Assembly (NCBI GenBank): GCA_002364535.1
Contig: DEYL01000013.1
Location: 1-20,580, forward strand
DNA length: 20,580 bases
Source: Flavobacteriaceae bacterium UBA3159
GTDB lineage: Bacteria; Bacteroidota; Bacteroidia; Flavobacteriales; Flavobacteriaceae
Reading direction: 5' to 3'
In this document: positions 7,137 to 14,754 of the stretch, one piece after another
Position numbering within the stretch: the first letter of the stretch is position 1
Layout of the letters: every line of letters begins with the position of its first letter
Notes under the pieces: model-generated
What the model was told of the DNA's origin: nothing
Seen by the model: the letters and a program-made list of their open reading frames with translations, nothing else
Database searches by the model: none
Program-made: the position numbers and the translations under genes

Positions 7137-8273
7137 ATGAAGGTATATTTTGACAATGCAGCCACGACTCCCATACGGAATGAGGTCATTGAATTGATGA
7201 CCCAAAGTATGTCGACGACTTTTGGAAATCCTTCCTCAACCCACGGTTTTGGCAGAACAGCGAAATCGATAATAGAAACCGCTCGAAAAAGTGTTGCAAA
7301 ACACCTCAACTGCGAACCACAAGAAATTATTTTCACCTCCGGTGGAACAGAGTCAGACAATATGATATTGCGCTGTGCTGTAAAAGATTTGGGTGTTAGA
7401 ACCATCATCTCCTCTTTGTTAGAACACCATGCTGTTTTGCATGCTTTGAATGACTTGGAGAAAGAAGGCGTGAGAATTCATTATGTTGATTCGGATGAGA
7501 ACGGTTCTCCCAGGGTGGATCATCTGGAAAGTATACTGAAATCAGATGATACCCTCAAATTGGTCAGTTTGATGCATATAAATAACGAAATAGGCAATAT
7601 ACTTAATTTGGATCGGGTAGGAGCCCTTTGTAAAGCTAATGGCGCTTATTTTCATACCGATGCAGTGCAAGGGGTGGGGCATTTTACATTTGATCTTAAA
7701 TCTCAACCCATAGATTTTTTGGCTGCGGCAGCCCACAAGTTTCACGGCCCCAAGGGTATTGGCTTTGCTTATATCAGAAAAAAAAATGCACTAAACCCCC
7801 TTATCGTTGGTGGCCCTCAAGAAAGAGGGCTAAGGGCAGGCACCGAATCGGTCCACAACATTATCGGTTTGCAAAAAGCCATTGAAATGGCCTATGATAA
7901 CTTAGAGGAGGAAAGGGCTTATATCTTGGGTTTAAAAAAATATTTCATTAGCCAATTAAAGGGATTATTTCCAACTGCCCATTTCAATGGGCTTTCAGGA
8001 AATCTGGAGGAGAGTACATACACTTTGGTCAACGTTGCTATACCCCTAGAGGATTCCAAATCCCAATTGCTTGATTTTCATATGGATCTCAAAGGAATTG
8101 CATGTTCCAAAGGAAGTGCATGTCAGGCCGGAGCAGATTCGGGATCTCATGTTCTAAGGAATCTCAAACGTTCTAAGACCATAGAAAAACATGCCTCATT
8201 AAGGTTTTCTTTTTCCTCTTTTAATACTACAAAGGAAGTGGACTATGTTATTCAGTCCTTGTCTACGCTTTAA
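7137..8273 (+). CDS. Cysteine desulfurase, NifS/IscS family
   Basis: This 378-residue class V PLP enzyme removes sulfur from L-cysteine to give alanine and an enzyme persulfide, used for Fe-S clusters, thiolated tRNA or cofactors. The N-terminus KVYFDNAATTP is the family signature. TGGTESDN, HTDAVQ and HKFHGPKG follow (PLP lysine K201), and RAGTE comes after them. The active-site loop reads CSKGSACQAG, with catalytic C329 and an extra cysteine at C323. ATG 7137 was chosen because MKVYFDNAATTP is the standard start; a TTG at 7101 would overlap rocD. Gene context gives no Fe-S scaffold neighbour, so I do not choose between iscS, nifS and other names. Confidence 0.92.
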   Translation: MKVYFDNAATTPIRNEVIELMTQSMSTTFGNPSSTHGFGRTAKSIIETARKSVAKHLNCEPQEIIFTSGGTESDNMILRCAVKDLGVRTIISSLLEHHAVLHALNDLEKEGVRIHYVDSDENGSPRVDHLESILKSDDTLKLVSLMHINNEIGNILNLDRVGALCKANGAYFHTDAVQGVGHFTFDLKSQPIDFLAAAAHKFHGPKGIGFAYIRKKNALNPLIVGGPQERGLRAGTESVHNIIGLQKAIEMAYDNLEEERAYILGLKKYFISQLKGLFPTAHFNGLSGNLEESTYTLVNVAIPLEDSKSQLLDFHMDLKGIACSKGSACQAGADSGSHVLRNLKRSKTIEKHASLRFSFSSFNTTKEVDYVIQSLSTL

Positions 8274-8300
8274 AACCAGACCTTTATTATTTCAGGTTTT
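8272..8300. terminator. Bidirectional terminator between convergent genes
   Basis: AAAACC (8272-8277) and GGTTTT (8295-8300) can pair, extended by GA/TC after one mismatch, with A/T runs on both sides. It overlaps the stop codons of both the rightward desulfurase gene and the leftward M23 gene and could end both transcripts. The stem is short. Confidence 0.45.
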
Positions 8301-9966
8301 ATTTTCTAAAAAAAGTGGTTTTATAAACTGCTTTGTTTCCCACATTGTCCACTACTTCCAATTGGAGTTCATGTTTTACCAGATCAAAAACTTTATCCGA
8401 TAAATCATAAGTCAGTAGTTTGCGTTTGGGTTCGTATTCAAACAAAACCCATTCCCCGTTGATGGTACCCCTGTAGGACTTGATCCCTGAAAAATCATCA
8501 GAGATTTTTATCTTGATAAACTTGAACTTACTGAGCCATTGCTTGGGTCTAAAATTGGATGGGAAAATTTTGGGGGCGACAGAGTCCCTGGCAAGGGTGA
8601 AGTCTCCCATATCTTTTACTTTGGTTTTCCAATGGCCTTTATTAAGGGTGGTGGATAGAAAAGAAAGTTTTTTTTCTGTTTTTTTGGCTATAAAAGTTTG
8701 CCTAAGTTTTAGTGTGTCCACTACATTCGCCTTGAATTTGATTTCATAAGGGTTGTTGAATGGAAACAAATTTGGACCGATACTTATAGTATTTTTTGCT
8801 TCCTCAATTTGTATGATTGCATTTTCAAAAAAAGTTCTTTTGGGGAAATATACCTTTTTGTCATTCATGGTAAGGATATAATCTAATCGAGGTTCAATCA
8901 GTTTACCCTTCAACTTTTTGTTTGGTATTTCCTTTTTGGTTCCTTCTATATACATAATTACATACGATGAGTTTCCTGAATAATCTTCAATAGCAACCCT
9001 TACTTGATAGGATTTCCCCAACTCAACATTAAAGAGACCCTCGGCGTTCATGGACTTCATAAATGTCAGAGGCTTATGGTTTTGAAAAAACAGTTTTTGG
9101 ATTTTATTCTTATTTTCTTTGTATTTGGGGTAGTCTACATTGATGAATAATTTTTTGGAATCAGAATAATCCAATTGGTCAAACTTGAACTGCATAATTT
9201 TTTTTCCATTGACTTCCACCTCTGCTATGTAAATTCCGTTTTTGTTGTAACTCAAATTCTGACGGTCAAACATTTGAAGTCCTAGTCCCATTTTTCCGCA
9301 GGACTTTATAATAGGCGTATGGTAGGTGCTGTCATTTACTTTTTGAAGGGAAACCGGTTCTGAGTATGTCAGGGTAGTATTGTTTTGAGGATAAAACAGA
9401 AATAATTTTTCAATTTGAGGTCTTTGATTGTCAGTGACTGGCAGGTTGAACAGTAGAGGGTTTAGTGGCTTTTGACTTTTTGTGTCTCTAATTTCAAAAT
9501 GCAAATGAGGCCCGGATGAGTTTCCGGTATTTCCCGAATAACCAATCACCTCTCCGGCTGCAATGTTAATCTCTTTTTTTTTGGGGAATTGCTGGAGTGT
9601 ATAAGTCTCTTTTTCGTATTGAATGGATTTGATGTAGGCTTCTATTTTGGGGGCAAACTTTTTCAGATGGGCATATACTGAGGAGGTTTGATCGGGGTGG
9701 TCAATGTATACTGTTTTTCCATATCCACCAAGCGATACCCTGAGTCTACTGATGTGACCAGGAGCAACACTTTTAACTTCCCACCCTTCTTTTCCTTGGG
9801 TTTTGATGTCGATGCCCAGATGAAAATGTGTACTACGAGGCTCTCCAAATGTTCCCGATAAGGAGAATGGAATGTCAAGGGGAGGGACCCATTCAATCTT
9901 ATTTTGACTCCATAAAAGCAATGCCAAATGCATCACAATTATACTTCCGATTAACTTTGTTTTCAT
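8299..9966 (-). CDS. Secreted M23 family peptidase
   Basis: This 555-residue exported protein has an N-terminal LytM/M23 zinc endopeptidase domain, a family that cuts peptide cross-links in peptidoglycan. A signal peptide covers about residues 1-20. Zinc and catalytic residues are complete: HLGID (H49, D53), VYAH (H100), and GPHLHFE (H154, H156). The remaining 390 or so residues lack a recognised enzymatic motif and look beta-rich, including SDDFSGIKSYRG-type segments like Ig/fibronectin-type repeats that may hold the protein at the wall or outer membrane. An insert between YAHLKKF and the GYSGNTG loop is longer than in minimal LytM domains. ATG 9966 was chosen over the TTG at 9972. The gene stands alone on the minus strand. 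Confidence 0.9.
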   Translation of the reverse strand: MKTKLIGSIIVMHLALLLWSQNKIEWVPPLDIPFSLSGTFGEPRSTHFHLGIDIKTQGKEGWEVKSVAPGHISRLRVSLGGYGKTVYIDHPDQTSSVYAHLKKFAPKIEAYIKSIQYEKETYTLQQFPKKKEINIAAGEVIGYSGNTGNSSGPHLHFEIRDTKSQKPLNPLLFNLPVTDNQRPQIEKLFLFYPQNNTTLTYSEPVSLQKVNDSTYHTPIIKSCGKMGLGLQMFDRQNLSYNKNGIYIAEVEVNGKKIMQFKFDQLDYSDSKKLFINVDYPKYKENKNKIQKLFFQNHKPLTFMKSMNAEGLFNVELGKSYQVRVAIEDYSGNSSYVIMYIEGTKKEIPNKKLKGKLIEPRLDYILTMNDKKVYFPKRTFFENAIIQIEEAKNTISIGPNLFPFNNPYEIKFKANVVDTLKLRQTFIAKKTEKKLSFLSTTLNKGHWKTKVKDMGDFTLARDSVAPKIFPSNFRPKQWLSKFKFIKIKISDDFSGIKSYRGTINGEWVLFEYEPKRKLLTYDLSDKVFDLVKHELQLEVVDNVGNKAVYKTTFFRK

Positions 9967-9986
9967 TTTCAATGCAAGTACTTTGA

Positions 9987-10041
9987 CAAAAATACATTTT
10001 TATGTATATCCATTTAAGTCCTTTGAAAATGGTTTTTCAAA
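9987..10041. promoter_or_regulatory. Promoter region with two inverted repeats
   Basis: On the minus strand TATTTTTG (9994-9987) fits TAnnTTTG and lies 20 bases before the M23 start. Beside it are two perfect inverted repeats: ATACAT (9992-9997)/ATGTAT (10002-10007) with a TTTT spacer, and TTTGAAAA (10022-10029)/TTTTCAAA (10034-10041) with a 4-base spacer. Both are possible operators or short stem-loops between the divergent M23 gene and the broken gene at 10079. Confidence 0.4.
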
Positions 10042-10056
10042 ATCCCACAGAAATGT

Positions 10057-10064
10057 TACTTTTG
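10057..10064 (+). promoter_or_regulatory. Candidate -7 box of the broken membrane gene
   Basis: TACTTTTG fits TAnnTTTG exactly and is 14 bases before the ATG at 10079, giving a leader of only a few bases. Confidence 0.4.
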
Positions 10065-10078
10065 AATAAATTGAAATC

Positions 10079-10478
10079 ATGTCCCAAGATGCAACTGAAG
10101 AGATTCATTTTTCTTACAATCCCTCCTAAACGAAAACCCAATTGATATTTTTATTTATCTAGTTTTTTTTGGTCTGTTCTTGATCCTACTCCCACCACTT
10201 TTTTTATCAGCTACATCATTTCCGAATTAGGCTTTTCACTCTTGATTTATTTAATGAAAGTGTTCAAAGGTGCTAATTTGACTATCAAAGGACAACAGTT
10301 CAGCTATGGCACTTTATACAAAACTGTCATTGACCTAAGAACGGTCAGGAGAATTAAATATTTTGGAGAGGCTTATATCATCAAGACGGATGATGAAAAT
10401 TTCACCTTTCGTTCCAAGTATCTGAATAAAAACGGACAATTATTATTCCACGAATTTTTTTGTTTAATATGCCAATAG
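10079..10478 (+). pseudogene. Frameshifted small membrane protein gene
   Basis: Three reading frames carry consecutive parts of what looks like one small membrane protein of about 130 residues. From ATG 10079, MSQDATEEIHFSYNPS runs to a stop at about 10130. A second frame then reads IDIFIYLVFFGLFLILLPP, a clear membrane helix (10141-10230). A third frame gives ISELGFSLLIYLMKVFKG, a second helix, and continues as a soluble domain (KGANLTIKGQQFSYG...TFRSK) to the stop at 10478. The C-terminal part resembles a PH-like domain as in small YcxB-type proteins, but I do not recognise a named family. Both shifts equal loss of one base, the second near runs of seven and eight T. Either a decayed gene or homopolymer sequencing errors. 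Confidence 0.65.
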
Positions 10479-10572
10479 ACAAGAGGTCATTTTTCCCTGT
10501 ATATTGACAAGTATCGAGGTGTTAAAGTTTTTAAAATAAATGTCAGAAGGTGAAATTATCGGAAGGAATCCC

Positions 10573-10580
10573 TACTTTTG
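10573..10580 (+). promoter_or_regulatory. Candidate -7 box of the zapA cluster
   Basis: TACTTTTG fits TAnnTTTG exactly and is 36 bases before the ATG at 10617. It supports starting the coiled-coil gene at 10617 rather than at the TTG 10593. Confidence 0.5.
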
Positions 10581-10616
10581 TAGTGTAATGTTTTGGCCGT
10601 TTTAATTTTGGTTCTA

Positions 10617-10901
10617 ATGAATAATTTTGATGTTTTAGAAGAAAGAATTGTTCAGTTACTCAATAAACTAAAGGAAAATCATCTGTTAATAAGTAAATTA
10701 CAAATAGAAAACAAGCAGTTTGAACAAGAGTCCTCTTCGTTAAAAACACAAATTTTGGAACTCAAAAAAGAAAATGAATCCCTGATGATGGCCAATTCCT
10801 TACTTGGCAGTAAAGAAAGTAAAGCGATTACCAAGCGCAAAATAAGTAGTTTAATCAAGGAAGTAGATTTTTGTATCCACCAGCTATCAGAGATTAGATA
10901 G
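10617..10901 (+). CDS. Small coiled-coil protein upstream of zapA
   Basis: This 94-residue cytoplasmic protein is almost entirely coiled coil (about residues 5-60, heptads of L/I with many K and E). It ends in a conserved-looking segment KRKISSLIKEVDFCIHQLSE. Bacteroidota commonly have such a gene directly before zapA, with a similar (I/L)xxLVREIDKCI-type ending. It resembles ZapB in size and coiled-coil content, and a role with ZapA at the division ring is plausible but inferred only from position. ATG 10617 is preferred because a -7 box lies 36 bases upstream; the TTG at 10593 would add eight hydrophobic residues. The zapA ATG follows the stop by three bases, so the two genes are cotranscribed. 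Confidence 0.75.
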   Translation: MNNFDVLEERIVQLLNKLKENHLLISKLQIENKQFEQESSSLKTQILELKKENESLMMANSLLGSKESKAITKRKISSLIKEVDFCIHQLSEIR

Positions 10902-10904
10902 ATC

Positions 10905-11198
10905 ATGAGCGAAAAAATAAAAATAAAATTAACCGTTGCCGACAGAGTTTATCCGTTGACCATTTCACCTGATCAGGAGGCTTCGTTAAGGATCTCGGCG
11001 AAAAAAATTGAAGACATGACCAAACAATTAGAACAAAACTATGCCGTTCGTGACAAGCAAGATGTTTTGGCTATGTGTGCCCTGCAATACGCTGCGCAAT
11101 TGGAAAACCGACTTGAAAATAATAGCACGAAAGATGAACCTTCGGTCAAGACCAATGAATTGATTGAATTGATCGATTTGCATCTTTCCAATTACTAA
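10905..11198 (+). CDS. zapA: Cell division protein ZapA
   Basis: This 97-residue cytoplasmic protein belongs to the ZapA family, which binds FtsZ and promotes bundling of protofilaments at the division ring. The N-terminal part IKIKLTVADRVYPLTI is the short beta unit of ZapA. ISAKKIEDMTKQLEQNY follows, then the helix KQDVLAMCALQYAAQLENRL that mediates dimer/tetramer formation. Length is typical. It follows the coiled-coil protein gene after three bases and is followed by a 6S-like RNA and RNase Y. zapA beside 6S RNA is also seen in Gammaproteobacteria (zapA-ssrS). Confidence 0.92.
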   Translation: MSEKIKIKLTVADRVYPLTISPDQEASLRISAKKIEDMTKQLEQNYAVRDKQDVLAMCALQYAAQLENRLENNSTKDEPSVKTNELIELIDLHLSNY

Positions 11199-11221
11199 GT
11201 TCTTTAAATAAAATACATACT

Positions 11222-11386
11222 GCCTGTATTGGTGATTTTTTGATAAACTCAACGAGCTTTAATTAGAAGAGGTGAGTTATGATTGTAAAAGCAAGCTGCC
11301 ATGAGCAGATCCTTGATCAGTTGTGTAGCCTCAAACCTGTTTATTTAGGAGTTTATACAAAAATTCTTTGCTGATACAGGCTTTTT
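11222..11386 (+). ncRNA. 6S-like RNA (6S-Flavo type candidate)
   Basis: The 208-base gap between zapA and rny can fold into one long hairpin of the 6S kind. GCCTGTAT (11222-11229) pairs perfectly with ATACAGGC (11374-11381). ATAAACTC (11243-11250) pairs perfectly with GAGTTTAT (11349-11356). T-rich 11236-11242 pairs with A-rich 11358-11364 between them. The centre stays open as a large bubble and is capped by GCTGC (11295-11299)/GTAGC (11325-11329) and a short GATC/GATC hairpin. A T run (11382-11386) after the closing stem can act as terminator. 6S RNA imitates an open promoter and binds the housekeeping RNA polymerase holoenzyme. The type, size and location after zapA fit the 6S-Flavo family described in Bacteroidota; no covariance search was possible here. 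Confidence 0.75.
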
Positions 11387-11406
11387 AATGATTTAAAACC
11401 AACCAA

Positions 11407-12972
11407 ATGGAAGTAAACACAAGCATAATAATACTCACCACCATCGCTATTGTGATCGGAATAGGCTTGGGGATTATTATACAACGTAGAAAAAACACCA
11501 AACAGCTCGACGGTGCCAATGCCGAGGCAAAGGAAATTCTGAATCAATCGAGGAGGGAAGCAGATCGTGTAAAAAGCGAAAAAATACTTCAGGCCAAAGA
11601 GCGCTTTATCGAATTAAAATCTGAACATGAAAAGGTCATTTTTCAAAGGGAAAAGAAAATCTCAGATGTAGAAAACCGATTGAGAGATAAAGAAAATAAA
11701 CTCAACAATGACCTCACTCACAATAAAAACCTGTCGCATTCACTAGAACATAAAAACGAATCCTTTCAAAAAAGGGTAGAGAAGTTGGACACCAAACTGA
11801 AAGAGGTTGAAGCTTCACACAAAATTCAGGTAGAAAAACTAGAGACCATTTCCGGTTTGTCGGCTGATGATGCCAAAAAAGAATTAATCGATTCCCTAAA
11901 GAAGAAAGCGCAGTTAGAAGCTATGGCTTTTGCCCAGCAGAGTCTGGAGGAGGCAAAATTGACTGTTGAACAAGAAGCCAAAAAAATCATCATTAATACC
12001 ATTCAACGTATTGGAACAGAGGAATCGATTGAAAATTGTGTTTCCGTATTCAATTTGGATTCGGATGATGTCAAAGGAAGAATCATTGGTAGGGAGGGAA
12101 GAAATATCCGTGCCATTGAAGCTGCTACGGGAGTTGAAATTATTGTTGATGATACCCCAGAGGCTATCATTCTCTCTTGTTTTGATCCTGTCCGTCGCGA
12201 AATTGCTCGTTTGTCCATGCACCGATTGGTGACCGATGGTAGGATACACCCCGCAAGGATCGAAGAGGTGGTAAACAAAACAACCAAACAAATACAAAAC
12301 GAAATTGTGGAAGTTGGAAAAAGAACCGTTATCGACTTGGGTGTCCACGGTCTGAATCCCGAACTGATCAAAATTATTGGTCGAATGAAATATCGTTCTT
12401 CCTACGGTCAAAATCTATTGCAACATTCCAGAGAAGTGGCCAAGTTGTGTGGTGTAATGGCCTCGGAACTGGGCTTAAATCCTAAGCTGGCCAAACGTGC
12501 AGGACTTTTACACGACATTGGTAAAGTACCCGAGGAGGAAACAGAAACCCCTCATGCAATTTTGGGAATGGAGTGGGCCGAAAAATACGGAGAGAAAAAA
12601 GAGGTTTGTAATGCTATTGGCGCTCACCACGACGAAATCGAAATGACTTCTTTATTGTCGCCTATCGTTCAAGTTTGTGATGCCATTTCCGGCGCCAGAC
12701 CCGGCGCCAGACGACAGGTGTTGGACAGCTATGTTCAGCGTTTAAAAGATTTGGAAAACATTGCCTATGACTTTAATGGCGTAAATAAAGCCTATGCCAT
12801 TCAGGCCGGTCGAGAACTCAGGGTTATCGTTGAAAGTGAAAAGGTATCCGATGACCAGTCAGCTGAACTTTCCTTCCAGATATCTCAAAAAATCCAAACC
12901 GATATGACCTATCCGGGACAGGTAAAAGTCACAGTGATCCGCGAAACAAGAGCTGTAAACGTCGCCAAATAA
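11407..12972 (+). CDS. rny: Ribonuclease Y
   Basis: This 521-residue membrane-anchored endoribonuclease is expected to start mRNA decay by cutting single-stranded 5'-monophosphate RNA. One transmembrane helix lies at about 6-26, and a long charged coiled coil follows (about 35-145). A KH RNA-binding domain carries GRIIGREGRN (224-233), and an HD phosphohydrolase domain carries H340, the LLHDIGK pair H369/D370 and HHDE at 407-410. SGARPGARR is also conserved. All key residues and the usual length are present. It starts 20 bases after the 6S-like RNA, with no promoter box of its own that I can see. Its stop directly abuts that of the convergent transporter gene. Confidence 0.95.
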   Translation: MEVNTSIIILTTIAIVIGIGLGIIIQRRKNTKQLDGANAEAKEILNQSRREADRVKSEKILQAKERFIELKSEHEKVIFQREKKISDVENRLRDKENKLNNDLTHNKNLSHSLEHKNESFQKRVEKLDTKLKEVEASHKIQVEKLETISGLSADDAKKELIDSLKKKAQLEAMAFAQQSLEEAKLTVEQEAKKIIINTIQRIGTEESIENCVSVFNLDSDDVKGRIIGREGRNIRAIEAATGVEIIVDDTPEAIILSCFDPVRREIARLSMHRLVTDGRIHPARIEEVVNKTTKQIQNEIVEVGKRTVIDLGVHGLNPELIKIIGRMKYRSSYGQNLLQHSREVAKLCGVMASELGLNPKLAKRAGLLHDIGKVPEEETETPHAILGMEWAEKYGEKKEVCNAIGAHHDEIEMTSLLSPIVQVCDAISGARPGARRQVLDSYVQRLKDLENIAYDFNGVNKAYAIQAGRELRVIVESEKVSDDQSAELSFQISQKIQTDMTYPGQVKVTVIRETRAVNVAK

Positions 12973-13740
12973 TCATTGAAATAATATCGCCAGTCCTCCC
13001 AGTCCTGTCAGTAGGAGGATCAATTGTCTGTATTTGTCGTCGTTGATTTTTTTAACCAGAAAAACACCCAAACCAAAACCTGCAATCACAGCAGGGATCA
13101 AACTCAAGCTGATTTGAAATGATACCTGGTTGATGGTACCCCATGACCAGATGTGGAAGGGAATCTTGAACAAATTGATGATAAAAAACAACCATGCTGC
13201 TGTTCCGATAAACTCATTTTTAGGTAATTTGATAGCCAAGAAATAGATATTGGAAAAGGCACCTGCCAAGTTTCCCACCATGGTGGTGAACCCAGCCATC
13301 ATTCCCATTAATGCCGCAAAACTCCAGTGGGTAGGCACTTTTCTGTCTTTCTTTAGTTCCCAATAATACATCATCACCACACTGATAAGAATGATGACGG
13401 CCATACCCGATTTAAAAAGATCTTCCGGCAGATCCTTACCCAAAACTACTCCCACCAATACCCCAAGCATCATCCAGGGTAAAAGTTTGATCAGATAGAT
13501 CCACTTTACATGACGCTTGTAATAGATCACAGCCAAAATATCCCCGCAGATCAACAAGGGCATCAATATTCCCGTTGATTCTTTGGCACCGTAAACCAAC
13601 GCCAAACCCGTAACGATCAATACCGCCAATCCTTTGATGCCCGACTTGGCAATACCCAACAATAAACTTGCGGCCAATGCGATTGTAAAAGCAAGACTCA
13701 GATAGGCAACGGTGGTTTGCAGTAGCAAAAGAAGAATCAA
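12973..13740 (-). CDS. TSUP (TauE/SafE) family membrane transporter
   Basis: This 255-residue membrane protein has about eight hydrophobic helices. It matches the TSUP family (sulfite/organosulfonate exporter type, DUF81) in its two-fold pattern: a first half with ASLLLGIAKSGIKG and a second with GMMAGFTTMVGNLAGAF. The polar loop KLPKNEFIGTAAWLF follows and is typical. The substrate is unknown; family members export or import small organosulfur or carboxylate ions. No ATG precedes the conserved region, so TTG 13740 (or TTG 13728) must start it; an in-frame stop lies immediately upstream. The stop codon abuts that of rny with no base between and no terminator visible. Confidence 0.85.
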   Translation of the reverse strand: MILLLLLQTTVAYLSLAFTIALAASLLLGIAKSGIKGLAVLIVTGLALVYGAKESTGILMPLLICGDILAVIYYKRHVKWIYLIKLLPWMMLGVLVGVVLGKDLPEDLFKSGMAVIILISVVMMYYWELKKDRKVPTHWSFAALMGMMAGFTTMVGNLAGAFSNIYFLAIKLPKNEFIGTAAWLFFIINLFKIPFHIWSWGTINQVSFQISLSLIPAVIAGFGLGVFLVKKINDDKYRQLILLLTGLGGLAILFQ

Positions 13741-13764
13741 TTAGTTTAGTAGGGAATAAAGCTA

Positions 13765-14667
13765 TTGAATAAATTTCTTATACCCGAAAAAGATGATGAT
13801 CTTTGCCAAAATTTTATTTTGAAAAGTCAGAAGGCTTTTATTTACATGCTGTTAAGCACTTTGTTTTTTGCTTTGATGAGCACAATGGTAAAATACCTTA
13901 ACGACTTTGGTGCTTTTCAATTGGTTTTTTTTCGATCTCTTGGGACTCTTATTTTTAGTACGAGTTTCCTTATCTATAAGAAAATACCGCTTTGGGGTAA
14001 TCAAAAAAAACTATTATTTATCAGAGGTTTTACGGGAACCAGCTCAATGGTTTTATTTTTTATGGCCCTTCATTTTATGACATTGGGTTCGGCTGTGACA
14101 TTGCGCTACACTGCACCTTTGTTTGTTGCCCTTTTGGCCATTTTATTTTTGGGAGAAAAAATAAAACTCATTCAATGGGTCTTTTTTGGCATCTCCTTTA
14201 TTGGGGTCTTTTTGGTCAAAGGTTTTGATACTACCGTCGATTTTTTGGGATTGGGAATCATTTTACTTTCCTCCCTGACCTCTGCCATCACTTATATTTT
14301 TATTTCGAAGATTGGTTCCAAGGATCACTATATGGTCATCATCAATTACTTTATGCTCACGGCCACTTTGGTCGGAGCTATGGGTAGCTTATTTAAATGG
14401 AAAACACCCCAAGCAATGGAATGGCTTTATTTTATCTTGTTGGGGGTATTTGGTTTGATTGCTCAAATATTGATGACCCAAGCTTTTCAGATAGGCCCAG
14501 CCTACAAAATTGCCCCTTATAAGTTTATTGAGGTGATCTTTTCCCTTGCTTTTGGAGTATTTGTTTTTATGGATGTATATTCCTTTTACAGTATACTCGG
14601 GATGATATTGATCGTTTTTGGCTTGGTGCTCAATGGTGTTTACAAAAGGAGTAAGGAATCTTCATAA
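13765..14667 (+). CDS. DMT superfamily transporter (EamA type)
   Basis: This 300-residue membrane protein has ten predicted helices in two EamA halves. The first begins AFIYMLLSTLFFALMSTMVKYL, with RSLGTLIF and SAVTLRYTAPLFVALLA. The second contains SAITYIFISKIG and QILMTQAFQIGPAYKIAPYKFIEVIF. The segment ALxxxxLGSAxxLxYTAPLFVAL is typical of drug/metabolite exporters related to RhtA/YdcZ; substrate is unknown. The start is uncertain: TTG 13765 is the first possible codon after a stop, but TTG 13819 (giving MKSQKAFIYML) matches the usual short N-terminus better. It diverges from the TSUP gene with only 24 bases between starts. Confidence 0.85.
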   Translation: MNKFLIPEKDDDLCQNFILKSQKAFIYMLLSTLFFALMSTMVKYLNDFGAFQLVFFRSLGTLIFSTSFLIYKKIPLWGNQKKLLFIRGFTGTSSMVLFFMALHFMTLGSAVTLRYTAPLFVALLAILFLGEKIKLIQWVFFGISFIGVFLVKGFDTTVDFLGLGIILLSSLTSAITYIFISKIGSKDHYMVIINYFMLTATLVGAMGSLFKWKTPQAMEWLYFILLGVFGLIAQILMTQAFQIGPAYKIAPYKFIEVIFSLAFGVFVFMDVYSFYSILGMILIVFGLVLNGVYKRSKESS

Positions 14668-14754
14668 TTGCAATTTTAGTGTGTTAGCTGAAAACTCCTT
14701 TTTGTGATTCGCCCATTTTCATTACATTTAAAAAAATACCATTAATAACGAATT

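Noticed and set aside
11914..12411. Long antisense open frames inside rny (165 and 122 codons)
   Set aside because: They are shadows of a strongly conserved gene in other frames, with no family motif and no promoter.
12689..12715. Tandem 12-base repeat in rny (GGCGCCAGACCC type)
   Set aside because: It encodes SGARPGARR, a conserved RNase Y segment, so the repeat follows from the protein sequence.
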